This document shows, in pieces, positions 36,461 through 45,330 of a DNA stretch of 64,000 nt (position 1 is its first letter; every line of letters begins with the position of its first letter). The notes under the pieces were generated by a model. The model was not told the origin of the DNA and searched no databases. It saw nothing but the letters and a program-made list of their open reading frames with translations. A program made the translations under genes and the position numbers. The DNA is from Ricordea florida (Eukaryota > Cnidaria > Anthozoa > Corallimorpharia > Ricordeidae), in the NCBI GenBank assembly GCA_949710005.1, contig OX453282.1, forward strand, positions 19,702,561 through 19,766,560. Direction: 5' to 3'.

Positions 36461-37096
36461 ATGTTGAGCATTACCATGTATGAGTCTGAAACTAGGATTT
36501 ATTTAGATCCTCCGCTGAAAAATCTTCGGGAGATACAACTCCTGGATTGTAATATAAAAACCAAAAGATTGATTAATTTCAAGGATCAACAGATATTGTT
36601 CAATGATAAGAATCAACCTCTCATAATAATACAACCTGGTACATATTCGCTGCGTAATATTCAATCGATCTTTCTTAATGATACTGATAGGTCAAAGATA
36701 ACAATAATTGAGACTGATACTATTGACTATCTATATTCCAATAAGAACTTCAACATAAAACTTACGAGAGGGCTGCAAGTTGGTTTAGGATTGCCTGAAA
36801 TTATAAATCCTGGTAAATTATACCTCATAAATATACAGATTAAGGAACCCCTGAGACTTATGTGTAGCATAGTGGATAATAAGTCTTCATATATGAATAA
36901 CACCAAATATGGAGAACTTGTAAAACTCTCACCATCACACCTACTCGCCAACATACCCTCACAGGAATATCCATCAATTCCGGTTCAAAAATATGAGAGT
37001 ATAATAAACCACTTCGATTTAACCATCTTAGACACTGAATGGAAAAAACTTGATCTGAAGGGTTCTCCCATAACTTTTAGTTTAAGATTCAGATAA
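36461..37096 (+). CDS. Penton-like minor capsid protein (single jelly roll)
   Basis: 211 residues, the same length as E1 with the same start (MLSITMYESE) and closing DLKGSPITFSLRFR. The IIIQPGTYSLRNIQSIF segment is kept. It is intact. The upstream region has TTTAAAGATGAATATGAAG. Confidence 0.75.
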   Translation: MLSITMYESETRIYLDPPLKNLREIQLLDCNIKTKRLINFKDQQILFNDKNQPLIIIQPGTYSLRNIQSIFLNDTDRSKITIIETDTIDYLYSNKNFNIKLTRGLQVGLGLPEIINPGKLYLINIQIKEPLRLMCSIVDNKSSYMNNTKYGELVKLSPSHLLANIPSQEYPSIPVQKYESIINHFDLTILDTEWKKLDLKGSPITFSLRFR

Positions 37097-37102
37097 ATTT
37101 TT

Positions 37103-37132
37103 GTTATGTAACACTGACTTGCGTTATATAAC
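37103..37132. terminator. Paired palindromes between penton and zinc-ribbon genes
   Basis: GTTATGTAAC and GTTATATAAC fill the 36-bp convergent gap between two genes, a position suited to a shared terminator or RNA-processing signal. Function inferred. Confidence 0.45.
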
Positions 37133-37534
37133 TCAATGTTTTTGTTGTGTATCTTGTGTTTTACGACACTCTTTACAATGAGCTTTCTGTTTGTTGTGTT
37201 CGCATATTTGAGATCCTTTACACTCTTTACAATGCGGCTTCTGTTTATTGTGTTCACATATTTGAGATCCTTTACACTCTTTACAAAAATATTTAATTTT
37301 GTTGTGTTTACATACTTGTGATCCTCCACACTCTTTACAATAATATTTACACTTTCCGTGAATACAAATATAATTAACAGTATCTTTTGGAATTAACTTA
37401 ATTATCTCCTCATCTGTAAATTTTTCCAACGCTTTAATAAACTCTGCTTTACGCATTCTAGATCGACCTTTAATTTTCAAATCTTTAGAAATTTTTCTCA
37501 ATTGTGCAACATTTAGTCTATATAACTCCTCCAT
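37133..37534 (-). CDS. SAP-like plus CxH/CxxC repeat protein, 133 aa
   Basis: The N-terminal ~48 residues (LNVAQLRKISKDLKIKG, MRKAEFIKAL) form a SAP/Rho-N-like two-helix DNA- or RNA-binding fold, resembling the N-terminus of the E2 polymerase. Four zinc-ribbon-like repeats follow (C-x-H-(G/N)-K...C-K-E-C-(G/K)-G-S-Q). The start codon lies within the right terminal repeat. The E1 protein at the same place lacks the helical domain. Its role could be binding element ends or host nucleic acid, which is inference. Confidence 0.7.
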   Translation of the reverse strand: MEELYRLNVAQLRKISKDLKIKGRSRMRKAEFIKALEKFTDEEIIKLIPKDTVNYICIHGKCKYYCKECGGSQVCKHNKIKYFCKECKGSQICEHNKQKPHCKECKGSQICEHNKQKAHCKECRKTQDTQQKH

Positions 37535-37813
37535 TTTTTATAAAATAATTCTTCTTTTTTAAATCACAATTTCAAAATTTTATTTTTACCACCTCTGATA
37601 AAATCCTTGATAAATTTACGTTGAATTTTTTTTGTAAATTTATGATTAATTTCCCCCCTATAAATTCTCTGATAAATCCTTGATAAATCTTTGGATAATT
37701 TTTCACAATTTTTCACATTTTTCGTAATTTTCACAATTTTCACAATTTTCACAATTTTCACAATTTTCACAATTTTCACAAAACTGGCCTAGAATCGGCA
37801 TTATATACTCTCT
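37530..37813 (-). repeat. E2 right terminal inverted repeat
   Basis: Inverted copy of 23155-23423 with five ACAATTTTC units. It carries the start codon of the zinc-ribbon gene on the minus strand. Confidence 0.9.
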
Positions 37814-37818
37814 CACTG
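37814..37818. repeat. Target-site duplication of element 2, right copy
   Basis: CACTG, followed by A as on the left, directly after the terminal CTCTCT. Confidence 0.8.
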
Positions 37819-38297
37819 ATCTAAACGGCTGAAAAAGGCAAGTATGATTCCAACTTTTCAGTTTTGCTGATACATTTCCACAACAATGTTTCTTAATATT
37901 CACTAATAAATCCTTATTTTTTTCCTCCATTCCCAGCTAACTGACCTGATTCCCATTGGAAAGTTATTGGCACCCCCACAAGCATCCAAGACAGCAATCC
38001 AGGCAACAGATCTACTACATTTTCAAAAGTAGCCCTCAATCTTAATTCACATGCTAGACTCCTTAGACAAAAAAAAATTTAATGTTAGTCTGGTTTGTCT
38101 GTGTAAATACACAGAATTGATTTTTTTGTACAGAATTATGCCTTTCTGAGGAGGTACTGTTAATGTGTCTGAATGGCTTAAAGTGCTACACAACCGAATT
38201 GCATTCTGGGAGCACTAAATTTCAAATTTTCTTGGAGGGGGGGGGGCATGCCCCCAAACCCTCCTAGTTAAGGTGCTGCAAATCACTCATGTAAAAT

Positions 38298-38313
38298 CCT
38301 GGATCCGCCCCTG
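38298..38313 (-). repeat. hAT right terminal inverted repeat
   Basis: Read on the minus strand it is CAGGGGCGGATCCAGG. It lies 17.3 kb from its partner because E2 is inserted between them. Confidence 0.75.
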
Positions 38314-38318
38314 CCTTG

Positions 38319-39928
38319 TGATTGATATAATGCAGTAGTTTTCATTCTAAGGTCGAATTCCATACCCGATAAATTCGCTCAAAGAGACGTCGGTCGTTTT
38401 GGGGTTTTGGGACGCACTCTCCTTACGGTTAAAAAAAGTCAAAGCGAAATAATTTTTACCGGATAGTGCATTTCGTTAGCTTTGTACTGATATATAGTTT
38501 GTGGTTGTTACATTTAAGACAGCGCGCAAATATTTTTTTTCGCGAAGGACACCCGCGAAGGTATACGGTAACAAAAAGCTGAGGGATTTTATCAGAAAGA
38601 TTTCTAAGGTTTTACAGAAATTTCAGTGATAATTGGGTTTGTTTACTAATCGGATTAGTGTTGACCAATCAGCTTTCTTGGCTCCGACGGTAGAAAAACA
38701 ATTGTGAAACTTGATGCCATTCATCGTGATTCCAAGATATACTATTCTTCCGATTTAGGCTCATTGGCCCTGTTCTCGCTAATGTCTTTCCACACGACCA
38801 CGTAGAAAAAAAACTTGAGTTTGAATAAGAAAAGATCCAGAGATGATCTTGAAAAGAGGCCCGAGGGAATTCGGGCTGACAAACATAGTCACCGAGTTAA
38901 TAGCTTTGTTAGCCGTTTTGCGGTCCTAATTACCAAGAACTTTATTATAAACAAACAACAAGTTCAACAGATTTTAGAAACAGTCTTAAATAACATTATG
39001 TCTAGCAATCCATTGTAACGTCAACCGTTTCACCTGCAAGCGCAATCAAAGTTTGAGCGTTATTAGAATGGGGTCGCAAATTTTCGAATTTTGGGGGTAA
39101 ATAGGGAATCAAAATGGGAGGATTCTATGTTAAAAAGATCAGAAATTTGCTTATTAAATTTAACAATAAGCTTGCATTGACCGCATTACATTTCGTTCTT
39201 GAAACCACAACTTAAATATTAAACAGTTACTCAATAGCACGAAACCACGTGTCCAGAACAAAGTCCACCGAAACATCAGTACTACGGCATTTACTTTTCT
39301 ACTGGATTGTTATCGTCCATCGAAGATAATACAACGTGGATCTTCTTTTGCATTAGCGAGCGTTTGATCTCTTTTGCTTTTGGACTTGTCTGCTTTGAAT
39401 GTGACATTTACAGGAACATTTATACCACCACCAATACGCCAGCGACCTTTGACATCATCATACGGCTCTCCGGTAACAACGCTATCAGGTAAGACATATC
39501 GAAGCATAATTAATGCTTAGTTTTATTGTGTCAATTCGTTTTTGGATGACCCGGCTTTTTAAAGGATTGACAAGGTAGATGCATAAATAGAAAGTGACTA
39601 AGTTGGGATCGCAGAAATTACATTTTCCAAAAAGTGACTAAGATGGGGTCTATAATTGGCTCTGAGAGGCCAGCGGTACATACCCAGCAAACCTTCACCC
39701 AAGTACCAGCCCCCCCCCCCCCCCCGCGTTATCACGCTTTTGTTGTCAAGTCTTTGTCTTGCAACTACTTTCCACGCGACCACGCGTACGCATGACACAG
39801 ACCGTAATTGAGAAAACTTCATCCAAAAATGCTTCAAAATTTAAATTACATGAAAAAAAATCCTTATAACCTTTATTCGCGTAATGTTGTCTTGCACAAA
39901 TTGTTGACTCGAGGCATCCAACGACGCG
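38319..39928. other. No gene recognised
   Basis: Right flank of the hAT element. It contains short unconvincing open frames, a C16 homopolymer near 39710-39726 and no recognisable domain. Confidence 0.4.
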
Positions 39929-39937
39929 TCTGTCTTG

Positions 39938-39999
39938 TAGCCTCCTGCGCAGACGTCCTTAGGGCGTTTCTCCCCTAAGGACGTCTGCGCAGGAGGCTA
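39938..39999. mobile_element. 62-bp fold-back MITE with 9-bp flanking repeat
   Basis: Two perfect 27-bp arms (TAGCCTCCTGCGCAGACGTC... and its inverse) are separated by 8 bp. They are flanked by TCTGTCTTG (39929-39937) and TCTGTCGTG (40000-40008), a 9-bp duplication with one mismatch, the size made by Mutator-like transposases. Confidence 0.7.
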
Positions 40000-40313
40000 T
40001 CTGTCGTGTCGCTGTACAAAATTCGTGTATTAACTTCAGCTTTTGGATGACAACAGTAGCTGACCATACAAGAGTAAGTAGTGTTCATGTGCATAACATT
40101 GGCTTTCAAAGATAGTTCAGAGTTTGTCATAGCTTCATATTTTGCTTTCATGGCTTTCATTGAGTTCTCTTTGAGTTCGCGGAACGACCTGGCCGAAATG
40201 TGCGCACTGTTGTAGTTTTGGATAGGTCTACCGCGAACGACGTGTGCGTTTGTAAACAATGTAAGCATTCCAAGGAAAAACCCTAACATAAGCAGAGAAC
40301 ACATCTCTCGCAT
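39975..40313 (-). CDS. Possible small secreted protein, 112 aa
   Basis: From the ATG at 40311-40313 the frame opens with a good signal peptide (MREMCSLLMLGFFLGMLTLF, then TNA as a possible cleavage site). It is followed by a ~85-residue charged mature part with three Cys (C-x5-CC). The last eight codons and stop lie in the fold-back MITE, so the C-terminus was set by that insertion. No family recognised; an untested single-exon prediction. Confidence 0.35.
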   Translation of the reverse strand: MREMCSLLMLGFFLGMLTLFTNAHVVRGRPIQNYNSAHISARSFRELKENSMKAMKAKYEAMTNSELSLKANVMHMNTTYSCMVSYCCHPKAEVNTRILYSDTTDSLLRRRP

Positions 40314-40417
40314 CAAACATCGATGGTGCAATAACTTGATGACCTCGTGCCCAGCCTCGTTTTCATAATAGCAATACCAAAGGCCTCTGCGGGTAGTCCG
40401 ATTTGCGACGTTGTCGA

Positions 40418-40451
40418 TAGATAGATTGAGAGATTGATAGATAGATAGATT

Positions 40452-40490
<39 letters not shown>

Positions 40491-40628
40491 GATAGATAGA
40501 GAGATAGATAGACTGATAGATAGACTGATAGATAGACTGATAGATAGACTGATAGATAGATACACTGATAGATAGATACACTGATAGATAGACAAATAGA
40601 TAGACTAATAGATAGATAGACTGATAGA
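40418..40628. repeat. (GATA)n/(GACTGATA)n microsatellite
   Basis: About 210 bp of GATA-type tetranucleotide repeat with interspersed GACT units. Open frames across it are artefacts of the repeat. Confidence 0.9.
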
Positions 40629-41264
40629 CCGAAAAGGTAAACCTAGACTCGGGCTACCTGTGGTAGTAGCCCGAGTAATGATGATGTCATTCGAGTAAAG
40701 AATTCATCTTTGAGTTTTCATTCGCGCTATCGGACTTTGTCAGAAGACGCCAGAAATGGTCTGTGTTAGTCGTTTTATTTCATTCTTTTCCCGAACCTCA
40801 AGGATAAGAAAGCGGCCAAAAATATAACAATTGTACCCTTGATGACATTAACCAGAAACTCAGTCTACAGTGGGCCAACTATCTACAACGGACCACAAAA
40901 CTCCACACAACGTAAATTATTCTCGATTTCGACAACAAGTTTAATTCTCAAAAACTGTTATGCATTTATTTTCTAAATCTACAACAGCTTAAATGTTTTT
41001 TATACTCTACTTGACATTCTAAAACAATGTGAGATTCGTTTCTCAAGCTCAGACTACACAGGTTTGGACTTTGAAGCAATCTCTAAACAAATTTCTGAAC
41101 TGACAATGTCAAAAGCTAAATCCTACCAAATCACTCAAGGGTTGCTTTTTTTTTCACTTGTCTATAACTGAGTCAAACTAATCCAGCTAAATGAAGCGTT
41201 CTAGACCTAATTTAAAAAACGTGGTTCGATTAAATGCCTTGTTGTCTCCTTGGGTTGTTTGCTT

Positions 41265-43058
41265 TTATGCCTTTGCTTGGCACGGTTTCTCCAGAGGAGA
41301 GTAGTGGGCTACAGCATTTTCGTACAGCTCAACCACGTTGTAATCGTCCTGTTGACCCGTTATCTCAATGCAGTGGTCGACAAAATGGTAAAGTGGCATC
41401 TTGACATTCTTGTTGGGTCTGACATATAAATAAATATATTTGCATAAGTCACGCTTTGCTGTGTGTATAGGCATCTTAAAGCGATCGAAATTCGAACGAC
41501 AAAAAATGACTGCCCGCGGCTACAAACCCGACAAACTATTTCAACACCGTCGTCTGATTTGAGAATAGTTTTGCACAGTTTTGAAGATAACAGGTTAACC
41601 AAAGTGAGAACACAATTAAAAGAGGGATCGGTCATGGGCGTGTGGGCCTGAGTGAGTGTCACGCAACGACAACAAACATCATCAGTATAAATACTTTGCC
41701 TTTACAGTCAAGACCAGAGTCAATGAGTCAAGGCCAAGAGAATAACCACGTTCTGTCTGTGAATAAGAAGTAAGTTGCAGCTGCTTTTAAATCCTTAACA
41801 GCTGTAAAGAACAAATTCACCCTTTGATGGTAAACGCGAGTTTTGTTTTTTTGAACGCGGCTATGCAGGCTCTGGACAGTAGTTGCCAATTTGTACCCCA
41901 TGCGCTATCATATTAACAGGTTCTTGGGATGTAATTCATGAATAGTATGAGAATTCGTTTTTATAGATTACAATTTTGGTGCTCACTATCCATGCCCAAT
42001 GTCATCAGGGTTAGAAATCCGAACGTTGTATTGTACTTTTGTATTTTCTGTTTTTTTCACCACCATGCAGTCTTTGCAATGACCGAGAAAGACATTACTG
42101 ATTACTGTCAGATGGCGACCACTAAAAATAATTAGTTTACTGGATTAAGCCCAGTTATTTAGTTATCATGACACATTAAAACTTACGTAAAAATGGTCTT
42201 AAAGTCACATCGGTAATGGCCGCCTCCTTTCAGCAGCAGAGACATGATAATGTCACCCCTCAGCAATCCATCACGTTCAAACATTATCTCAGTGGATGGC
42301 TCCCATTTCACTGTTCTTTTCTGCATCACTGGACCATTAGGAGGAAAATTGGCTCCAAAAAAGTGAATGTCATAATTGAAAGTGTCGCCATTCACGCTTT
42401 TAAGAGAGAAGTGAGAGCACACAAAGAAACTGAAACGATTTTGTCAAGAGGCATAGTTATATCAATGATTGATTGATTAATTGATTGATTGAGTGAAAAC
42501 GCAATTTTGTAAATAACTAGATTCATAAGCCCTGTCACAAAGGGTACATACTATTGAATTTATTTTATTCTTCAATTTTCTTCGTATGGTTCTACAAAAC
42601 TAGACGCAAGTATTTAAAGCATTGAGAAAAGGGAAAATTTGTCGATGTTGCTTAAGGTATTCCATGGAGGAACGTTCCAGAATTTAGGAATCAAGAAGGA
42701 AACACGAACGTGATGGCCAAGCCAATTGATGTATGAATAATCGATAATGAAGTAGTTTAAATGAAAGTACTCAGATATAAATTATACTTTTTTTTGTTTC
42801 CTTCAAAGAGAGTCACTATGCTAAGTTTTTCCCTAAAGTAGACATTGGTTATACATGTTGCTAACCTGATGTGGCTTGTAGCAGTACAAACGCCTCCGTC
42901 TTCAAAGGTCATGGTCCTTTGCCAAGAATAGCCGGCATCAGGACCAGAACAGGTCTGCTTGAAAATATCTGGTATGTCCTTCGGATAGTTTACGAATACC
43001 CTGTTACCATAGTGAACTATCGTTGTCAGGATATCATAAGAGAAAGGCAGAGGCCCGC
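41265..43058 (-). CDS. GFP-like fluorescent protein, exons 3' part (N-terminal exons not found)
   Basis: Three exons give a continuous 185-residue reading: 43058-42866, 42396-42187 and 41418-41265 (stop TAA 41267-41265). Introns have AG acceptors at 43059-43060, 42397-42398 and 41419-41420 and GT donors after 42866 and 42187 (GTAAGT). Family landmarks are [11 protein letters not shown], chromophore His-Tyr-Gly (codons 43014-43006), W-x-R-T-M-x-F-E-D-G-G with the catalytic Arg, [20 protein letters not shown], and VELYEN with the catalytic Glu. His-Tyr-Gly is the triplet of green-to-red photoconvertible coral proteins. A loop near KQTC is two or three residues longer than usual. AATAAA lies at 40970-40965. 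Some 45-50 N-terminal residues are missing upstream. Confidence 0.85.
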
Positions 43059-43300
43059 CTAGAAGACAGAAAAAAGGGACGTTGAGTGAAATAGAAGACA
43101 TAAAATAGTACGCGGCTGTGTTAAAAGCGCAAAACTAATATGCTTATAATTGGTCTTGCACCTTTATTTGAACTTTCATTTTCTGGGCGTTGCCTACGAA
43201 GTCAGACAAATTTATTGTTATGTGACATGCGGCGGCTTCAAGTCAGATAGTTTAATAACCAAAGAAAGCTGGTTTCAAATAACACATTAAATGATAATAT
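43059..43300. repeat. Intron sequence with inverted copy downstream (copy A)
   Basis: The intron 5' of the chromophore exon matches, in inverted orientation, 45051-45330, with a further partial copy at 46018-46070 and a weaker one at 45330-45440. The LINE relic sits between A and its inverted partner. Confidence 0.65.
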
Positions 43301-43303
43301 TAA

Positions 43304-44620
43304 GTGCTTATTTTGACTTCGATACTAATGTATGACTGGGAGAAGTTTAAGGGATATACAGCTGATTGGTTTGATAAAGATATGTCTGAAGTCCCGCGGT
43401 CCTTGCTGGATATTTTTGATGATGCAGGGGACAAACTATATACTTTTGATATTTTGTTCAACGATATTCTCCGACATGATATATGGCCGACACACACACA
43501 CACCTTTATTGATATTCATTATCTTTATCAGTTAATTATAATTGGAAAATCTAAAGATAGAAATTTGAATTTCATAAAAGACAATGAAACACACAGACAT
43601 CCCCTATTAAGATTTTAAGTGCGATTGATAAAAAGCACCTGACAGCAGCAATTCTGCTTGAGGTGAGCAAGGTCTTTGACAGTGTAGATCACAACTTGCT
43701 TCTTGCCAAGCTGCAAGACGTCGGTGCCTCGCCTTTAGCTTTGCAATGGTTTGGTAGTTCTTTAACCGCTCGATATCAGGTTGTTCACAGCATCATGGCC
43801 ATGCTGGGACAGCATCATCGGCCAGTGGAGTGCCTCAGGGGAGTATATTAGGACCACTCCTCTTTAGCATTCATATGAGTGATTTACCATCAGTTCCTCA
43901 GTATTGTTGTGTCCAGTGCTACGACACTAAGCTCCTGCTGTCTTTCCGACTTCAAGACAAATGACGCATAGTAGCAGAAATAAATCAAGACCTTACAAGA
44001 ATATGTAACTGGTGTTTCAACAACCAGCTACCGTTAAACCCTGACAAGACAAAGGTCTAACTTTGTGGCAGTAAACTTGGAGCCGCCAAGACTCACAACT
44101 TCAAGCTCTCGTTCCTTGGAAAACAGCTTGCTCCAGTGGAGGCTGCCAGAGATCTTGGTGTTATATTAGATACAAGTTTATCTTTTGACGATCATGTCAC
44201 TGCAACTGTCGCTTCTTGTATGTCGCGACTAGGCCAGATAAACCGTGTGAAACATTGTTTCGACAACCGTACCTTAATTATTAATATCAACGCGTTAGTT
44301 TTCAGTAAACGTTTTTATTGCTATTCAGTCTGGAGCAATACTTCGTAATCTAACATTGCTAAACTCCAAGCTGTTCAGAATTTTGCCTGTAGAATCGTAA
44401 GTGGGACAAAGAAATACGGTCGTGTTACTCCCATTCTCAGACAACTGAACTGGTTCCTCGTGAAACAACGTATGTATTATCGCGATTCAATTATGGCATT
44501 TGAATGCATGAATGGCCTTGCTTCGGGGTATCCATCTGATCAGTTTATTTAGCGTTCATCAATATCGACACGCAAAACTAGAAACTCACAGCTGTTAATT
44601 ATTCCGTTATTTAAGCTTCT
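43304..44620 (+). pseudogene. LINE (CR1/Rex-like) relic
   Basis: The frame at 43304-43480 (SEVPRSLLDIFDDAGDKLYT) looks like the linker between the endonuclease and reverse-transcriptase domains of CR1/Jockey-type LINEs. From 43640 it has the RT motif VFDSVDHNLLLAKL, and at 44136 the thumb block AARDLGVILDTSLSFDDHV. Stops and frame changes throughout mark it as dead. It lies antisense to, and just upstream of, the fluorescent-protein exons. Confidence 0.7.
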
Positions 44621-45050
44621 TCATGTCGCCGTTTCAAGGCCATATCGCGTGTCGGAATTAACCCCTAACAGGGCCTCGCTAATTGTCCTCTTAAGCTACA
44701 AAATCATTACAAACTCTGGCAACGGTACGATACACTTTCAGGGTGAACTTTGATCAACAGACTTCGATGACGACAAATACGCTTCGCGTATCCACGAGTT
44801 AAAAAGATCCTTATGGACAAATGGCATCTAATAGAATCACAACCCTTGCTTAAATAAATCTATAAAGAACTGACCTCATCTTGTTTCATACAAGAGGGGT
44901 AAATCTTTAAAAGACATACTGGTTAGAGGCAAAACTGTGAAAGTCAAACAAACCTAGCGAACAAAGGTGCGAACAAAGGTCTGAACAAATGCAGAATATT
45001 CGCCAGGCCTATCAATACCTTCAAACCATTTCATACATCAATATCGAATG

Positions 45051-45330
45051 TCAAAATTAGCACTTATTATTGACAATAAATGTGTTATTTGAAAGCAGCT
45101 TTCTTTGGTTATTTTTAAAAAAGCTATCATTTGTAGTAGCCGCATGTCACATAACAATAAATTCGTCTGAGTTCGTAGGCAACGCCCAAAAAACGAAAAT
45201 TCAAATAAAACTGCAAGACCAATGTATAGGCATATTAGTTTTGCGTTTTAACACAGCCTCGTACTATTTAAGATCTTCTACTTCCCTTAATTAATATCCC
45301 TTTTTTTCTGTCTTCCGCAAAGATCAGACA
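45051..45330. repeat. Inverted copy of fluorescent-protein intron (copy B)
   Basis: Carries the words TATTAGTTTTGCG, TTAACACAGCC and CGTACTATT and ends with TTTTTTTCTGTCTTC, the polypyrimidine tract of the intron in copy A, but the exon that should follow is missing. Confidence 0.65.

Larger units (their letters stand above)
23155..37813 (+). mobile_element. Polinton/Maverick-like element 2 (E2), complete
   Basis: This 14,659-bp element has terminal inverted repeats of 269 and 284 bp starting AGAGAGTATATAATGCC and a CACTG target duplication. It has the same ordered genes as E1, in the opposite orientation and without the three accessory genes. Proteins are closely related to E1 but clearly diverged, and the terminal repeats differ in sequence from those of E1, so the two are separate subfamilies. 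The only disabling mutation seen is an in-frame TAA in the polymerase at 25621-25623. It is inserted inside the hAT element. Confidence 0.9.
21023..38313 (+). mobile_element. hAT transposon carrying E2 as a nested insertion
   Basis: The left end CAGGGGCGGATCCAGA (21023-21038) and right end TCCTGGATCCGCCCCTG (to 38313) are inverted copies of the CAGGGGCGGATCCAG terminus common in hAT elements. Flanks carry TGCCTTG at 21016-21022 and at 38312-38318. The right copy overlaps the terminal TG, so the usual 8-bp duplication is not cleanly resolved. Removing E2 leaves about 2.6 kb, including a transposase relic at 21599-22886. The hAT insertion is therefore older than E2. Confidence 0.75.

Noticed and set aside
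40363..40595. Tyr/Ser/Ile repeat protein on the minus strand
   Set aside because: It is a translation of the GATA microsatellite; no sign of selection on the frame.
41687..41760. TATAAATA followed by a short ATG frame on the plus strand
   Set aside because: The frame ends after 16 codons and the possible donor site has no identifiable partner exon.
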